This document shows positions 8,694-17,853 of a stretch of DNA of 64,000 nt, piece after piece. The notes beneath the pieces are model-generated. The model searched no databases. It saw nothing but the letters and a program-made list of their open reading frames with translations, and was not told the origin of the DNA. The stretch spans positions 40,426 through 104,425 of the forward strand of contig JBKECY010000020.1 in NCBI GenBank assembly GCA_047975025.1, written 5' to 3'. This DNA is from JBKECY01 sp047975025. GTDB lineage: Bacteria > Bacillota > Clostridia > Lachnospirales > Lachnospiraceae. Position numbers and translations under genes: made by a program. Each line of letters starts with the position of its first letter. Position 1 is the first letter of the stretch.

Positions 8694-9611
8694 TTATTGT
8701 TTCGTATCCCAATAACCAGGATTCATTGTATATTTTTTGATTTTGGAGCGGGACAATGATTTATATCGTTTGCCCTTTCGGTAGCCCAGATACTTGCTTG
8801 CGCTTTGTGCTATGAGGTAAGCAATGAGCCAGGGGCGTCCAATCGCCAGTAAATGCAGTGCCGTACTTTTGACCAGACGAATTCCCTCGCCCTCGGAAGG
8901 AAGATTCCCGAACACCTCCGGAAACTCAGCCTGCGAAACGCCTAAATCAAAGTTTCTGGAAAACTGCTCCCGCAGTGTATAGTTATGTGAATGAATCACT
9001 TCGGCATCCGCTGTATAAAACAGGGCATAGCCTGCGCTTATGACCGCGGCTGCATAAATCATATCTTCATTAAAGATAGTTCTTTTGACAAAACCGCCCA
9101 GAGCATCGTACGTTTTCCTATCATATGCGGCGCATACATTGGAGCAGAAATAAGTCTTGATTCCTAACTGCGGCAGATCTGCCGATGTCTTCTTGCGGCT
9201 GGATAACGGATAATTAAATGCGCGGGTATAGCGCTCTATTTCGTGACAGCCTTCCGCAGGAAGCTGCCGAGATGCCACCAGCCTGACATCCGGGTCCTCA
9301 AAAGGCTTCAGCAGGTTCGTAAGCAGACGGGAATTGCCGGGCATGGCATCCTGTGTCATAAAGACCATAATGTCTGCTTCCGACAGCGAGGCCGCCCAGG
9401 CTCTGGTACCCCCATGATCGAACGCTGCCTTTTGGATATGATGCAGTTCGATATTCTCATATTTCTGCACATAGCTCTCCCGCCAGAACTCTTCCTGCGT
9501 ATTAATCACGATTATTTTGCGAATAGGATAATCCTGCACCTGCAGCTTGTCTATCAGCATGCCAAATGTCGCATCTGGCTTATAGGTTGGTATTATTACG
9601 TCTACTGTCAT
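8694..9611 (-). CDS. Family 2 glycosyltransferase, rhamnosyltransferase-like
   Basis: Cytoplasmic or membrane-associated GT-A enzyme of 305 residues, predicted to add a sugar to a cell-wall polysaccharide. It opens with VDVIIPTYKPDATF and has KAAFDHGGTRAWAASL, FMTQDAMP as the DxD-equivalent region, and FNEDMIYAA as the acceptor-base ED motif, a pattern seen in dTDP-rhamnosyl transferases. A basic tail (YRKGKRYKSLSRSKIKKY) could contact the membrane. It lies just upstream of glmS. Donor and acceptor cannot be told from sequence. A terminator stands between it and the LCP gene upstream, so it may have its own promoter. Confidence 0.82.
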   Translation of the reverse strand: MTVDVIIPTYKPDATFGMLIDKLQVQDYPIRKIIVINTQEEFWRESYVQKYENIELHHIQKAAFDHGGTRAWAASLSEADIMVFMTQDAMPGNSRLLTNLLKPFEDPDVRLVASRQLPAEGCHEIERYTRAFNYPLSSRKKTSADLPQLGIKTYFCSNVCAAYDRKTYDALGGFVKRTIFNEDMIYAAAVISAGYALFYTADAEVIHSHNYTLREQFSRNFDLGVSQAEFPEVFGNLPSEGEGIRLVKSTALHLLAIGRPWLIAYLIAQSASKYLGYRKGKRYKSLSRSKIKKYTMNPGYWDTKQ

Positions 9612-9628
9612 GAATTGAAAGTCTCCTT

Positions 9629-9670
9629 AAAAAATTGCCATCTTACGCCTTGCCGGCGTAACATGGCAAT
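9629..9670 (-). terminator. Intrinsic terminator after the LCP-family gene
   Basis: On the minus strand ATTGCCAT/ATGGCAAT and an inner TTACGCC/GGCGTAA form a strong two-part stem followed by a run of T. It closes the unit that runs from 15113 through the LCP gene. Confidence 0.85.
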
Positions 9671-9695
9671 CCTACAGCAATGCTACTACATCCTA

Positions 9696-10784
9696 TTATT
9701 GTGTTCCGGCCAGATAGTCAAGACCATATCCACTGATTGATTCAATATAAGCACTGCGATCCAGTACGACCTGTGATGGGGTGTACTCAACTCCCGGATA
9801 CAGGAACTGATGCAGAATCGTTACATTGGATGCCAGTGTAACCGGGATAACACTATCTTGATCATTAACTATATCTGTAACCTTATCCTGTGGGAAACCG
9901 GTCGTATCTACAATATTGTACCCAAGCATGGCAGAGCCCATGGAGAAGATCTCGTCCTTGCCATAGGTTGTCTTGATCATTGGGAATACGGTATCCATGA
10001 TCTGTGACAATGTGGTCAGACTCGCACTTTTAGCTTTGTTTACCATCAGCTGAATGATATGTCTCTGACGCTCGGTTCTCTTATAATCATCACCGCCGCC
10101 ATAACGGATACGGGCATAAGATACGGCCTGTACACCATTCAAATCGTAGGTACCGGCAACTTCCGGCTCAATTCTTGTATAGGATTTACCTGTTTTTTCA
10201 GAAGTTTCTACACAATAGTCATTCATGTTAACAACTTCAGAATCTGTCATTTCCACAGTAACTCCGCCTAACAGATCAACGATCTCTGCGACCGCATTAA
10301 AATTCACTGTCACATAGTCGGTGATATTAAGATCCAGATTCGTGTTCAGCATGGAAAGCGCCTGTTCTGCACTTCCGTAAGCATAAGCTGCATTTGCCTT
10401 CAGATATGTATCATCGCCAATATCAAGCAGTGTATCCCTGTATACCGAAGCCAGACGCACTTCCTTCGTATCGTTATTAATTGTGGCGATAATGATGGTA
10501 TCACTGTTGCCATAGTCCAGATCGTTTTCACGTGAGTCCAGTGCAAACAAAGCAATATTTGTATAGCCGGTCAGCGCATTGCCCGTAGTGCTTACAACAT
10601 CCTCGTTAATTTCGACCTTTTCTAAATCTAGGTTATCTCCCTGTATATTGTTTGCTTTTTTATTCACCTGTCCGTACACGAACAGCGCTCCTACTACCAA
10701 GAGAAGTATCAGCATCTCGATTGCAAAAATAATCTTACTTTTTCTTGATTTTCTTCTTGCTCTTCTTGATTTTCTTCTTGCCAT
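9696..10784 (-). CDS. LytR-CpsA-Psr (LCP) family cell-wall glycopolymer ligase
   Basis: Predicted to transfer polyprenyl-linked glycopolymers to peptidoglycan outside the membrane. The 362-residue protein starts with a strongly basic cytoplasmic tail made of RKSRRARRKS-type repeats, then one membrane helix (IIFAIEMLILLLVVGALFVYG) and an extracellular LCP domain: NIALFALDSRE, SDTIIIATINNDTKEVRLASVYRDT (conserved Asp and Arg residues), YVTVNFNAVAEIVDLLGGV and YARIRYGGGDDYKRTERQR, the Arg-rich pyrophosphate-binding segment. It is the last gene of the glycosyltransferase cluster and would carry out the final attachment step for the polymer that cluster makes. Confidence 0.93.
   Translation of the reverse strand: MARRKSRRARRKSRKSKIIFAIEMLILLLVVGALFVYGQVNKKANNIQGDNLDLEKVEINEDVVSTTGNALTGYTNIALFALDSRENDLDYGNSDTIIIATINNDTKEVRLASVYRDTLLDIGDDTYLKANAAYAYGSAEQALSMLNTNLDLNITDYVTVNFNAVAEIVDLLGGVTVEMTDSEVVNMNDYCVETSEKTGKSYTRIEPEVAGTYDLNGVQAVSYARIRYGGGDDYKRTERQRHIIQLMVNKAKSASLTTLSQIMDTVFPMIKTTYGKDEIFSMGSAMLGYNIVDTTGFPQDKVTDIVNDQDSVIPVTLASNVTILHQFLYPGVEYTPSQVVLDRSAYIESISGYGLDYLAGTQ
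10742..10782. repeat. Two 20-bp near-identical direct repeats coding the basic tail of the LCP protein
   Basis: The sequence TTCTTGATTTTCTTCTTGCT and a copy differing only at its last base are spaced 21 bp apart (10742-10761 and 10763-10782). They encode the repeated Arg/Lys/Ser tail, so they are an in-frame low-complexity duplication and not a separate element. Confidence 0.8.
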
Positions 10785-10798
10785 TGTTAATCCCCTTA

Positions 10799-12214
10799 TT
10801 AATATGCGTTTTTATTAACGAAACCTTTGAAGACAGTTAGAAATAAAATCTTAAAATCAAATCCGACTGTCCAGTTCTCTATGTAATATAGATCGCAATC
10901 TATTCGTTTTCTAATGGATGTATCTCCTCTATATCCATTAACCTGAGCCCACCCTGTAAGTCCGGGCCGCACCTGATGCTTTACCATGTAGCGGGGAATT
11001 TCTTCCCTGAATTTCTCAACAAAAAACGGTCGTTCAGGTCTCGGTCCTACCAGGCTCATATCGCCTTTTAATATGTTAAAGAGCTGTGGCAGTTCATCAA
11101 TACTGGTCCTTCTCATGAATTTTCCTAGCTTTGTGATTCTGTCGTCGTTCTTCTTCGTCCATGCTTTTTTCTCTTCCTGTTCCGGCTGCACACGCATAGA
11201 ACGGAATTTGTACATGCAGAACGGCTTGTTATGCAGCCCTACCCGTTCCTGCTTATAAATCAGCGGACCCGGTGTCGTAATCTTCATCAGTATTACAATC
11301 ACCAGCATAACTGGTGAGGCCAGCGCAAGCGCAAACAATGAGCCCACAATATCAATGACTCTCTTCAATGCAAAATGAAATGTGTTGCTAAGCGGCACAT
11401 ATCGTATATTAATGACCGGCAGTCCCAGTATATCTTCTGTATAGGGGCTTGTCGGAATAATATTATTGTAATCCGGTACGAATTTTGTATGTACTCCGGA
11501 TTTTTCACAAACTGAAACAATACCCTGTAACTTGGCATACTCACTGAGCTTAAGCGTAATCGCGATTTCATCCAGCTGGTTCTGCGCCAACAGGGCTTCC
11601 AAATCACCTATTCTCCCAATCACAGGCACGCCCATGATCATTTCGTCACTTTTGAGTTCGTCATCCAACAGGCCCTGCACCGTATAGCCCCATTGCGGAT
11701 TGTGCTGGATTCTGTCAATATACTCTTTGGCTGACTGGCTGTTGCCTACCAGAATAATATGCTTCTGATTCATGCCGCTGCTGCGTATCCGTCTGAGAAT
11801 AAAACGAATAAAGTTTCTGACAATCGCTTCTGCGACCACATTAATGCCCAGAAAGATGAAGAGCATTCCACGCGAGAAATCCTGCAGACGCTTGCTTGCC
11901 AGGAATAAAAAGCCAATCAGCAGCAAAAGCCCCAGCACATTTGCCTTAAATATGTCAGCAGCTTCAACTCTGCGGCTCTGCACCCGCTTCGGGGTGTATA
12001 GCCTGAAGGCCTGATATAAAATCAAGTATAAAGGAATAATAAGTACCAATGCGTACAAATATATTTCAAATGGCAGTGAGCGCACCGCACCCTCAGAAAA
12101 CGGGCTAACAAAACTAAAGCGAAGTATCCAGGCCCCCAGGTAGGATGCTGCAATAACAAATGCATCAATAATTACCTGCAGTCTGTTAAAGTACTTCTGA
12201 TTATCTTTTATCAA
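10799..12214 (-). CDS. Polyprenyl-phosphate glycosyl-1-phosphate transferase (WcaJ/CpsE type)
   Basis: Initiates exopolysaccharide or wall-polymer synthesis by moving a sugar-1-phosphate to undecaprenyl phosphate. The 471 residues contain four N-terminal membrane helices, a CoA-binding-like Rossmann region (HIILVGNSQSAKEYIDRI), a further hydrophobic helix (SLFALALASPVMLVIVILM) and the C-terminal catalytic domain with YKQERVGLHNKPFCMYKFRSM, RTSIDELPQLFNILKGDMSLVGPRPE, and VRPGLTGWAQVNGY. All catalytic motifs are present. It precedes the LCP gene and follows two glycosyltransferases, giving a short initiate-extend-attach gene order. Confidence 0.95.
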   Translation of the reverse strand: MIKDNQKYFNRLQVIIDAFVIAASYLGAWILRFSFVSPFSEGAVRSLPFEIYLYALVLIIPLYLILYQAFRLYTPKRVQSRRVEAADIFKANVLGLLLLIGFLFLASKRLQDFSRGMLFIFLGINVVAEAIVRNFIRFILRRIRSSGMNQKHIILVGNSQSAKEYIDRIQHNPQWGYTVQGLLDDELKSDEMIMGVPVIGRIGDLEALLAQNQLDEIAITLKLSEYAKLQGIVSVCEKSGVHTKFVPDYNNIIPTSPYTEDILGLPVINIRYVPLSNTFHFALKRVIDIVGSLFALALASPVMLVIVILMKITTPGPLIYKQERVGLHNKPFCMYKFRSMRVQPEQEEKKAWTKKNDDRITKLGKFMRRTSIDELPQLFNILKGDMSLVGPRPERPFFVEKFREEIPRYMVKHQVRPGLTGWAQVNGYRGDTSIRKRIDCDLYYIENWTVGFDFKILFLTVFKGFVNKNAY

Positions 12215-12289
12215 TGTTATTCACCTCAATTGATTTCATAACCTATACTATATAATAGAACGCCCCCAAAGGCAACCCAGTTTTTTTTT

Positions 12290-13249
12290 TTAATATTTAC
12301 CAATCATACGTGGCAGATTTCTCCACAATTCCCACTGAATTTTGCAGTAATTTATGAAATTTGACCAATGAAATCTCACTTTTTTCTGTGTGCGGCATAA
12401 TCCGAATCCCTGCCGCATTCCCTGCGCATACGCCGCTATGTGTCCCTTGCGTATAAAAAACAGGATTTTAAGCAGGAAGCCCGGCAACAAAAAGGGCAGA
12501 TTCAGCAGGATCTGAAGCCAAGGCATATTCTTATAAACCAGATATATACTGTTCTGCGCAGACAGCCTGACCTTAAAGTCGTTGTATCTGGAACCGCTAA
12601 ATCCACTGCCCACATGATAGACCAGCGCCTCCGGACAGAAAGCATTGTACATCCCATGAATACGAGCCCGGTATCCTACATCTACATCTTCAAGATAGGC
12701 AAAGTGCATTTCATCAAAAAGTCCCAAATCCTGCAGGGCTTTCTTCCTATATATGGCGGCACCGGCACAACCGCTGAAAATCTTTCTGCTGGCCGTATAC
12801 CGATCGGCCGGCGCATCTTTGCCAACCGAGAAAGCCCAGCCAAGTGCACAGTAATAATCTCCCGCAGAATCAATCTTAGACGGATCGTGCATTTGGAGCA
12901 TTTTGGCCTGTACACAAAAAAGCTTCTCATCCGCGCGGATCGCTGTCCAAAGCTGTGCCACAAAGTCCGGCTGTACCTTCGTATCATTATTAAGCAAAAT
13001 CACATACGGTGCACGCGCTGCGAGTATCCCCTCATTGACAGCTTTAGAAAATCCATAATTCTTATCCAGTTTGAGTAATCTGACATCCGGATACTCTGTC
13101 TCCACAATGGCAGTGCTTTCATCGGCAGAGCCATTATCTACAAAAATAATTTCAAAGGCTGGACCGGTCTGCGTCTGTAACGCATCCAGACAGTCCCGTA
13201 TATAGGCAACACCGTTATAATTAGGTATAATCACCGACACTTCCGGCAT
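12290..13249 (-). CDS. Family 2 glycosyltransferase
   Basis: GT-A fold enzyme of 319 residues, close in pattern to WbbL-type rhamnosyltransferases: VSVIIPNYNGVAYIRDCLDAL, VDNGSADES, a NNDTKVQPDF donor-site segment, FDEMHFAYLEDVDVGYRARIHG, and a C-terminal hydrophobic stretch (LQILLNLPFLLPGFLLKILFF) that may lie in the membrane. It starts one base after the stop of the 620-residue glycosyltransferase, so the pair is translationally coupled or nearly so. Substrates are unknown. Confidence 0.87.
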   Translation of the reverse strand: MPEVSVIIPNYNGVAYIRDCLDALQTQTGPAFEIIFVDNGSADESTAIVETEYPDVRLLKLDKNYGFSKAVNEGILAARAPYVILLNNDTKVQPDFVAQLWTAIRADEKLFCVQAKMLQMHDPSKIDSAGDYYCALGWAFSVGKDAPADRYTASRKIFSGCAGAAIYRKKALQDLGLFDEMHFAYLEDVDVGYRARIHGMYNAFCPEALVYHVGSGFSGSRYNDFKVRLSAQNSIYLVYKNMPWLQILLNLPFLLPGFLLKILFFIRKGHIAAYAQGMRQGFGLCRTQKKVRFHWSNFINYCKIQWELWRNLPRMIGKY

Positions 13250-13250
13250 A

Positions 13251-15113
13251 CTATGCTCCTTCAGTCTGATTTTTCAGCGGTTTCAGTGAATAATTCCATT
13301 TGGTAAGCGAAAGATTCTTATTATAGTAGGGATCTCCTTCGCACAAAATGCTGCGCCAATGCACCCTCATATATTCGATTTCTTCCTGGAACCTTCGCAC
13401 CTTATCCTGACTGTCTTCTGCGCCTCTGCTCTTTGATTCAAAATGGTACAGCTCAACAAAAGGATTGTACACAATCAGAAAACCATGACTGCGGATCTTC
13501 AGACAAAAATCCACATCATTAAACGCGACTGCAAGCTCTTCGGTAAAACCGCCGACTTCCAAAAACGCACTTTTTTCTACCATCATGCAAGCGGCAGTGA
13601 CCGCGCTCATATTCTGCTGTATGGAAGCTTTGTGCAGATATCCGCTGCGTTTTCTGTCCATGTCGGTAAAGATATGACCGGCCACACCGCCCATACCGAC
13701 AATACAGCCCGCATGCTGTATCGTGTCATCCGGATAATACAGCTTGGCCCCTACCACAGCGACCTGCGGACGCTGCAGATTCCCAATCATTTCCTCAAGC
13801 CAGGTCTGTGTAATCACTTCCACATCATTATTCAAAAACAAAATGTAGTCTCCGCGGGCCTGTGCAACAGCAAAATTATTGATTGCTGCATAGTTAAATG
13901 GTTGGTTCCATGTAATGATTTTAATATGTTCCTGCTTCTTAAGTTCTTCGTAGCAGGCAAATATTTCTTCTGTTTCACTATTATTTTCAACGATAATAAT
14001 CTCATAATTTGTATAGGAAGAGCGGCTGCGGATTGACTGCAGACACGTTAGAAGTGTCTCCTGCTCATCCTTGTTTGGAATCACAATGCTGACAAGGGGA
14101 TTCCCCTGCACCGGATACGAAACACGATAAAAGCCTAAATCCTTGGTATGGGAAACCTCGCCTGTTTCATGTACGCGCCCCAGGTGTGCTTCGATTGCCC
14201 GCTTGCCGGCGTCGAATGCATACATTTTACTCGCCGGATTATCGGCTGTGGATGCTTTGTGTGTTCTCCAATGATAGAGAATCTCCGGTATGTGATGTAT
14301 TTTGCGTGCCTGTTCCGCCACCCGGAAAATAAAATCGTAATCCTGTGCCCCATCGTATTCTGTCCTAAAGCCTCCGACCTGGCGGACCAGTGAGGTTCTC
14401 ACGACAAGAAAATGACAGATGTAATTATTAGACCGGAGCAAATCTATCGAGAAGTCCGGTTTCAGATGCGGCTGAAAGTGCTCGCTGCCATCCGTTGTCA
14501 CCTTATCTTCATCCGAATAAAACAGATCAATGTCCGCATCCCGCTCCAGTGCCTGTGCCACTTCATAGAGTGCATTGGGAGCCAGCAGATCGTCATGATC
14601 TAACAGTGCTGTAAATGTACCGGTTGCCATCTCAAAAGCGGCATTGGTATTGCCCGCAATTCCCAGATTTTCACTAAGTTCAACGCAGCGAATTCTGACA
14701 TCCGTCTTCGTATATTCTTCCAAAAGCGCTGACATGGGCTCATCCTGCGGACTGGCATTGACAATACAAAGTTCCCAGTACGGATAGGTCTGCGCCTGTA
14801 CCGATGCGATCATCTCTGACAAAAACGCGACCGGAGTCTGATACGCCGGTACAACAATACTGATTTTGTCTGGTTTCTCCCACGTACGCCGCCTCTGTCG
14901 ATCGAGCAGCTCCCCTTTCGGTCTGTATGCTTCGTACCATGCTTCATATGGTATCTCTTCCGGTTCGAAGCGCTCCTGAAGCCGCACCCAGAACTCTTTG
15001 ATTCCATAATGTTTCAGATAACGGAATCCCTTTTTCAACGTATACAACGAAAGCTTGTCAAAAAGCTTCCTCCATTCTACGCCCGTCTTGTGCGGTTTAT
15101 TATCTTCACTCAT
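13251..15113 (-). CDS. Large glycosyltransferase with two family 2 domains
   Basis: A 620-residue protein with a short N-terminal region followed by two GT2 catalytic domains: domain A from about residue 82 (KISIVVPAYQTPVAFLSEM, DHDDLLAPNALYE as the DxD segment) and domain B from about residue 345 (PLVSIVIPNKDEQETLLTCL, FLNNDVEVITQ as the DxD segment, and GGFTEELAVAFNDVDFCLKIRSHG). Tandem GT2 enzymes of this form often build repeating wall polysaccharides with two linkages. It is the first gene of the minus-strand cluster that runs to the LCP gene. No loss of catalytic motifs is seen in either half. Confidence 0.88.
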   Translation of the reverse strand: MSEDNKPHKTGVEWRKLFDKLSLYTLKKGFRYLKHYGIKEFWVRLQERFEPEEIPYEAWYEAYRPKGELLDRQRRRTWEKPDKISIVVPAYQTPVAFLSEMIASVQAQTYPYWELCIVNASPQDEPMSALLEEYTKTDVRIRCVELSENLGIAGNTNAAFEMATGTFTALLDHDDLLAPNALYEVAQALERDADIDLFYSDEDKVTTDGSEHFQPHLKPDFSIDLLRSNNYICHFLVVRTSLVRQVGGFRTEYDGAQDYDFIFRVAEQARKIHHIPEILYHWRTHKASTADNPASKMYAFDAGKRAIEAHLGRVHETGEVSHTKDLGFYRVSYPVQGNPLVSIVIPNKDEQETLLTCLQSIRSRSSYTNYEIIIVENNSETEEIFACYEELKKQEHIKIITWNQPFNYAAINNFAVAQARGDYILFLNNDVEVITQTWLEEMIGNLQRPQVAVVGAKLYYPDDTIQHAGCIVGMGGVAGHIFTDMDRKRSGYLHKASIQQNMSAVTAACMMVEKSAFLEVGGFTEELAVAFNDVDFCLKIRSHGFLIVYNPFVELYHFESKSRGAEDSQDKVRRFQEEIEYMRVHWRSILCEGDPYYNKNLSLTKWNYSLKPLKNQTEGA

Positions 15114-15302
15114 GTTAGTATTATACCCTCAGTTATTCTTATCTTTGCACTTAATGATACCTCTTTTAGACGTAAAAAGCAAGAAAAAGCAGACTTTACA
15201 TCCTTCCCGTATGTGATTATACTATAAATATGCAGTATGAACTATGGACAGATATTTTGATATGCCGTATGCATATCTATTTTTAAGAAAGGACGATATC
15301 CT

Positions 15303-15824
15303 ATGAACCAGGAACTACAAATGATCTTATCTCGCAGAAGTGTCAAGAAATACGAAGCAACTCCGGTAAGCCAGGAGGACCTCGATGCCATATTGGAAGC
15401 CGGAACCTATGCCCCCAGCGGTATGGGCGCACAGTCGCCGCTGCTGGTTGCCGTCACCAACAAAGCGGTTCGTGATGAATTATCGGCCTTAAATGCCGCT
15501 GTAATGGGCGCCGATATGGACCCGTTCTATGGAGCTCCCGCAGTCATCGTTGTACTGGCTGACCGCTCCTTGCCTACGCATGTTGAGGACGGCAGTGTCG
15601 TACTCGAGAACCTGCAGCTGGCTGCACATGCTTTGGGGCTTGGTTCCTGCTGGGTGCATCGGGCGAAAGAAGTCTTCTCCTCTGAGCGCGGACAGCAGCT
15701 GCTCAAAGAATGGGGCATAGAGGGTGATTATGTCGGTGTAGGGCATTGCATCGTCGGCCACCCTGCCAAGGTATCCTCTGCACGCAAAGCGCGCAAAAGT
15801 GACTATATCCACTATGTCCGCTAA
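15303..15824 (+). CDS. Nitroreductase-family FMN oxidoreductase
   Basis: Predicted NAD(P)H-dependent flavin reductase of 173 residues, cytosolic. It opens with ILSRRSVKKYEATPVS, whose Arg pair contacts FMN phosphate, followed by AGTYAPSGMGAQ and a C-terminal LGSCWVHRAKEVF / VGVGHCIVGHP region typical of the family. The start ATG has AAAGGA upstream. It stands alone on the plus strand between two minus-strand clusters. Substrate is not predictable. Confidence 0.88.
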   Translation: MNQELQMILSRRSVKKYEATPVSQEDLDAILEAGTYAPSGMGAQSPLLVAVTNKAVRDELSALNAAVMGADMDPFYGAPAVIVVLADRSLPTHVEDGSVVLENLQLAAHALGLGSCWVHRAKEVFSSERGQQLLKEWGIEGDYVGVGHCIVGHPAKVSSARKARKSDYIHYVR

Positions 15825-15842
15825 GTTTTTCTTTGCATAAAG

Positions 15843-15883
15843 AAGCGACCGAAAAGAGAATTTACTTTTCGACCGCTTTTTTT
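15843..15883 (+). terminator. Intrinsic terminator after the nitroreductase gene
   Basis: AAGCG-AC-CGAAAAG pairs with CTTTTCG-AC-CGCTT around a 2x2 internal mismatch, followed by seven T. Lying between convergent genes it may also stop the transporter operon from the other side. Confidence 0.82.
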
Positions 15884-15888
15884 ACTTT

Positions 15889-16866
15889 CTATTTACCAAG
15901 TGCATCCAGACCTTCCTGGGCATTTTCCTGTGTATAAATAACGTTCTCAACAATTGTCTCAGCCTCAACAGTCTCGCCTTGTAATAGGGCCGTGCATGCA
16001 TCTGCTGCAAGTCTTCCCTGGTCTTCTGTTCCCTGCGATATGGTCGCTTTGAGCTTGCCGTCTAAGACAGCCTGCAGCCCCTCTGAAGTGGCATCTACAC
16101 CATAGACAAATACCTGATCCTCTAGTTGGGCATCCTGTACTGCCTTGGCAGCTCCCATAGCCATTGCGTCATTCTGTGATACGATTGCCACCAGATCTGT
16201 TCCCGCATTCAACCAGTTCTCTGTTATTGTAAGCGCAGGATCTGTCTCCCAATCTGCCGCATCAGAGAAGACCACCTTTACGTCAGGATTTTCTGCAAGT
16301 ACGCTGTCAAATCCCTCGGAGCGTCCTACCTGTCCGTCAGAGCCCATCGGCCCGAGCAGTTCTGCGATATTTCCCTGGCTGCCAATATCTTCCATGACTT
16401 TTTCCATCAGTTTGGCACCTGTTGTTGCCGCATCGGCACCCACATAGCAGTCTGCTGCTTCCGGCGTGCTGATTCTCTGATTTACGATGACTACATAGAC
16501 ACCGGCTTCTTTGGCTGCTTTTACTGCCGGTACAATACCGTCTACGGATACCGGTTCAATGATGATGCCTTCTACTCCTAACGTAATCGCCTGTTCAATC
16601 TGGTCTGACTGTGTAGCGGCATCCTGCTCCGCATCATATACACTGTATTTGTATCCGAGTTCGTTTACTTCTGCTTCAACAGCGTCTGATAAGGTCACTG
16701 TAAATTCATTCGACATATGGGTCATAAAAAGTGCGATGGTCTGATCCGATGTATCCGAACCTGACGACGAACTGTCACTGCTTCCCGAAGATGAACCGCA
16801 CGCTGTTACCATCAGCATCATAATTGCCGCTACTACCACACATAACATTTTCTTTTTCATTTCCAA
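15889..16866 (-). CDS. Sugar ABC transporter substrate-binding lipoprotein (ribose/RbsB class)
   Basis: Extracytoplasmic receptor of a CUT2 importer, 325 residues. A signal peptide ends at a lipobox (MVTACGSSS), followed by a Ser/Gly/Asp linker and the periplasmic-binding fold: TIALFMTHMSNEFTVTLSDAVE, GVEGIIIEPVSVDGIVPAVKAA, ADCYVGADAATTGAKL, and QNDAMAMGAAKAV. It is the last gene of ATPase-permease-binding protein order, 36 bp after the permease. The sugar cannot be assigned; ribose-like or other pentose/hexose ligands are possible. Confidence 0.92.
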   Translation of the reverse strand: MEMKKKMLCVVVAAIMMLMVTACGSSSGSSDSSSSGSDTSDQTIALFMTHMSNEFTVTLSDAVEAEVNELGYKYSVYDAEQDAATQSDQIEQAITLGVEGIIIEPVSVDGIVPAVKAAKEAGVYVVIVNQRISTPEAADCYVGADAATTGAKLMEKVMEDIGSQGNIAELLGPMGSDGQVGRSEGFDSVLAENPDVKVVFSDAADWETDPALTITENWLNAGTDLVAIVSQNDAMAMGAAKAVQDAQLEDQVFVYGVDATSEGLQAVLDGKLKATISQGTEDQGRLAADACTALLQGETVEAETIVENVIYTQENAQEGLDALGK

Positions 16867-16902
16867 CCTCCTGCTTTCTCCTACCTACATAGTAACTTGT
16901 TC

Positions 16903-17853
16903 TTATTCTTCCTTTTGTTTGCCTCTTAAATCCAGATATACTGCAACTGCGATGATGACACCTTTGATGATTTTCTGATAGTTCGAGGATACACCTAAAA
17001 TATCAAGTCCATTGGCAATCACAGCCAGTAACAGTGCACCAATGATGGTTCCATACCATTTGCCGGAACCGCCTGTCATACTGATACCACCGATAACTAC
17101 CGCAGCGATGGCATCCATTTCGTAACTTTCTCCGGCGGTAGGGGAGCCCTGTACGGTACGTGATGCAATTAAGAGCCCTGCAATTCCGGCTGCAATTCCG
17201 CCTACGGTGTATACTGCCATCTTAATACGCTTTACATTGATTCCTGATACTTTGGCTGTTATCTCGCTGCCTCCGACGGCATAGACTCTCCTGCCGAATA
17301 CAGTTTTTGTAAGGATAAACCCGCTTATAAGCGCAATGACTATAAAATACACTGCAAGAATCGGTATATTTCCAAACAGAAAGGCACTTGCAATCGATTC
17401 AAACTTGGCATCCAGTCCGTAAACCGGCGAACCGCCGCTTAGAATCAAGGCGAGTCCTCTGACCCCCGTCATCGTCGATAAGGTAATAATAAACGGCGGC
17501 AGTCCCGCATAGGCAACACCAAATCCATTGACCACTCCAACCAGTGCACCCGCCGCAACAGCCGCAAGGATACTTACGATTAGAGGCATTCCGCTGATCT
17601 GGGCGCAATAGGCAGCTACAACGGCACTTAAAGCAATATTGGAGCCTGCGGACAAATCAATGCCGCCTGCGATGATGACGAACATCATTCCACAGGAGAG
17701 AATTCCATTGATGGATGCCTGCTTGATAATATTAATCAGGTTTCGGGGCTTTGCAAAAGCATCCGGCGAAATAATCATTAACACAATCAGCAACACAAAA
17801 AATGCAATAAAAATACCAAATTCTTTATAGTTGATTCTTAGCTTTTGTTTCAT
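16903..17853 (-). CDS. Sugar ABC transporter permease (RbsC class)
   Basis: Integral membrane subunit of the CUT2 importer, 316 residues with about eight to ten hydrophobic segments. It contains GGIDLSAGSNIALSAVVAAY, IPPFIITLSTM-type region (GLPPFIITLSTMTGVRGLALI), VYAVGGSEITAKVSGINVKR and AIAAVVIGGISMTGGSGKWYGTIIGA, all typical of RbsC. An upstream in-frame ATG at 17946 lies inside the ATPase gene; the ATG at 17853 overlaps the ATPase TGA in an ATGA junction and matches family starts, so it was chosen. Confidence 0.93.
   Translation of the reverse strand: MKQKLRINYKEFGIFIAFFVLLIVLMIISPDAFAKPRNLINIIKQASINGILSCGMMFVIIAGGIDLSAGSNIALSAVVAAYCAQISGMPLIVSILAAVAAGALVGVVNGFGVAYAGLPPFIITLSTMTGVRGLALILSGGSPVYGLDAKFESIASAFLFGNIPILAVYFIVIALISGFILTKTVFGRRVYAVGGSEITAKVSGINVKRIKMAVYTVGGIAAGIAGLLIASRTVQGSPTAGESYEMDAIAAVVIGGISMTGGSGKWYGTIIGALLLAVIANGLDILGVSSNYQKIIKGVIIAVAVYLDLRGKQKEE

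Noticed and set aside
12440..13078. Plus-strand open frame of 212 codons opposite a glycosyltransferase
   Set aside because: Shadow of a gene with intact GT2 motifs; no start signal.
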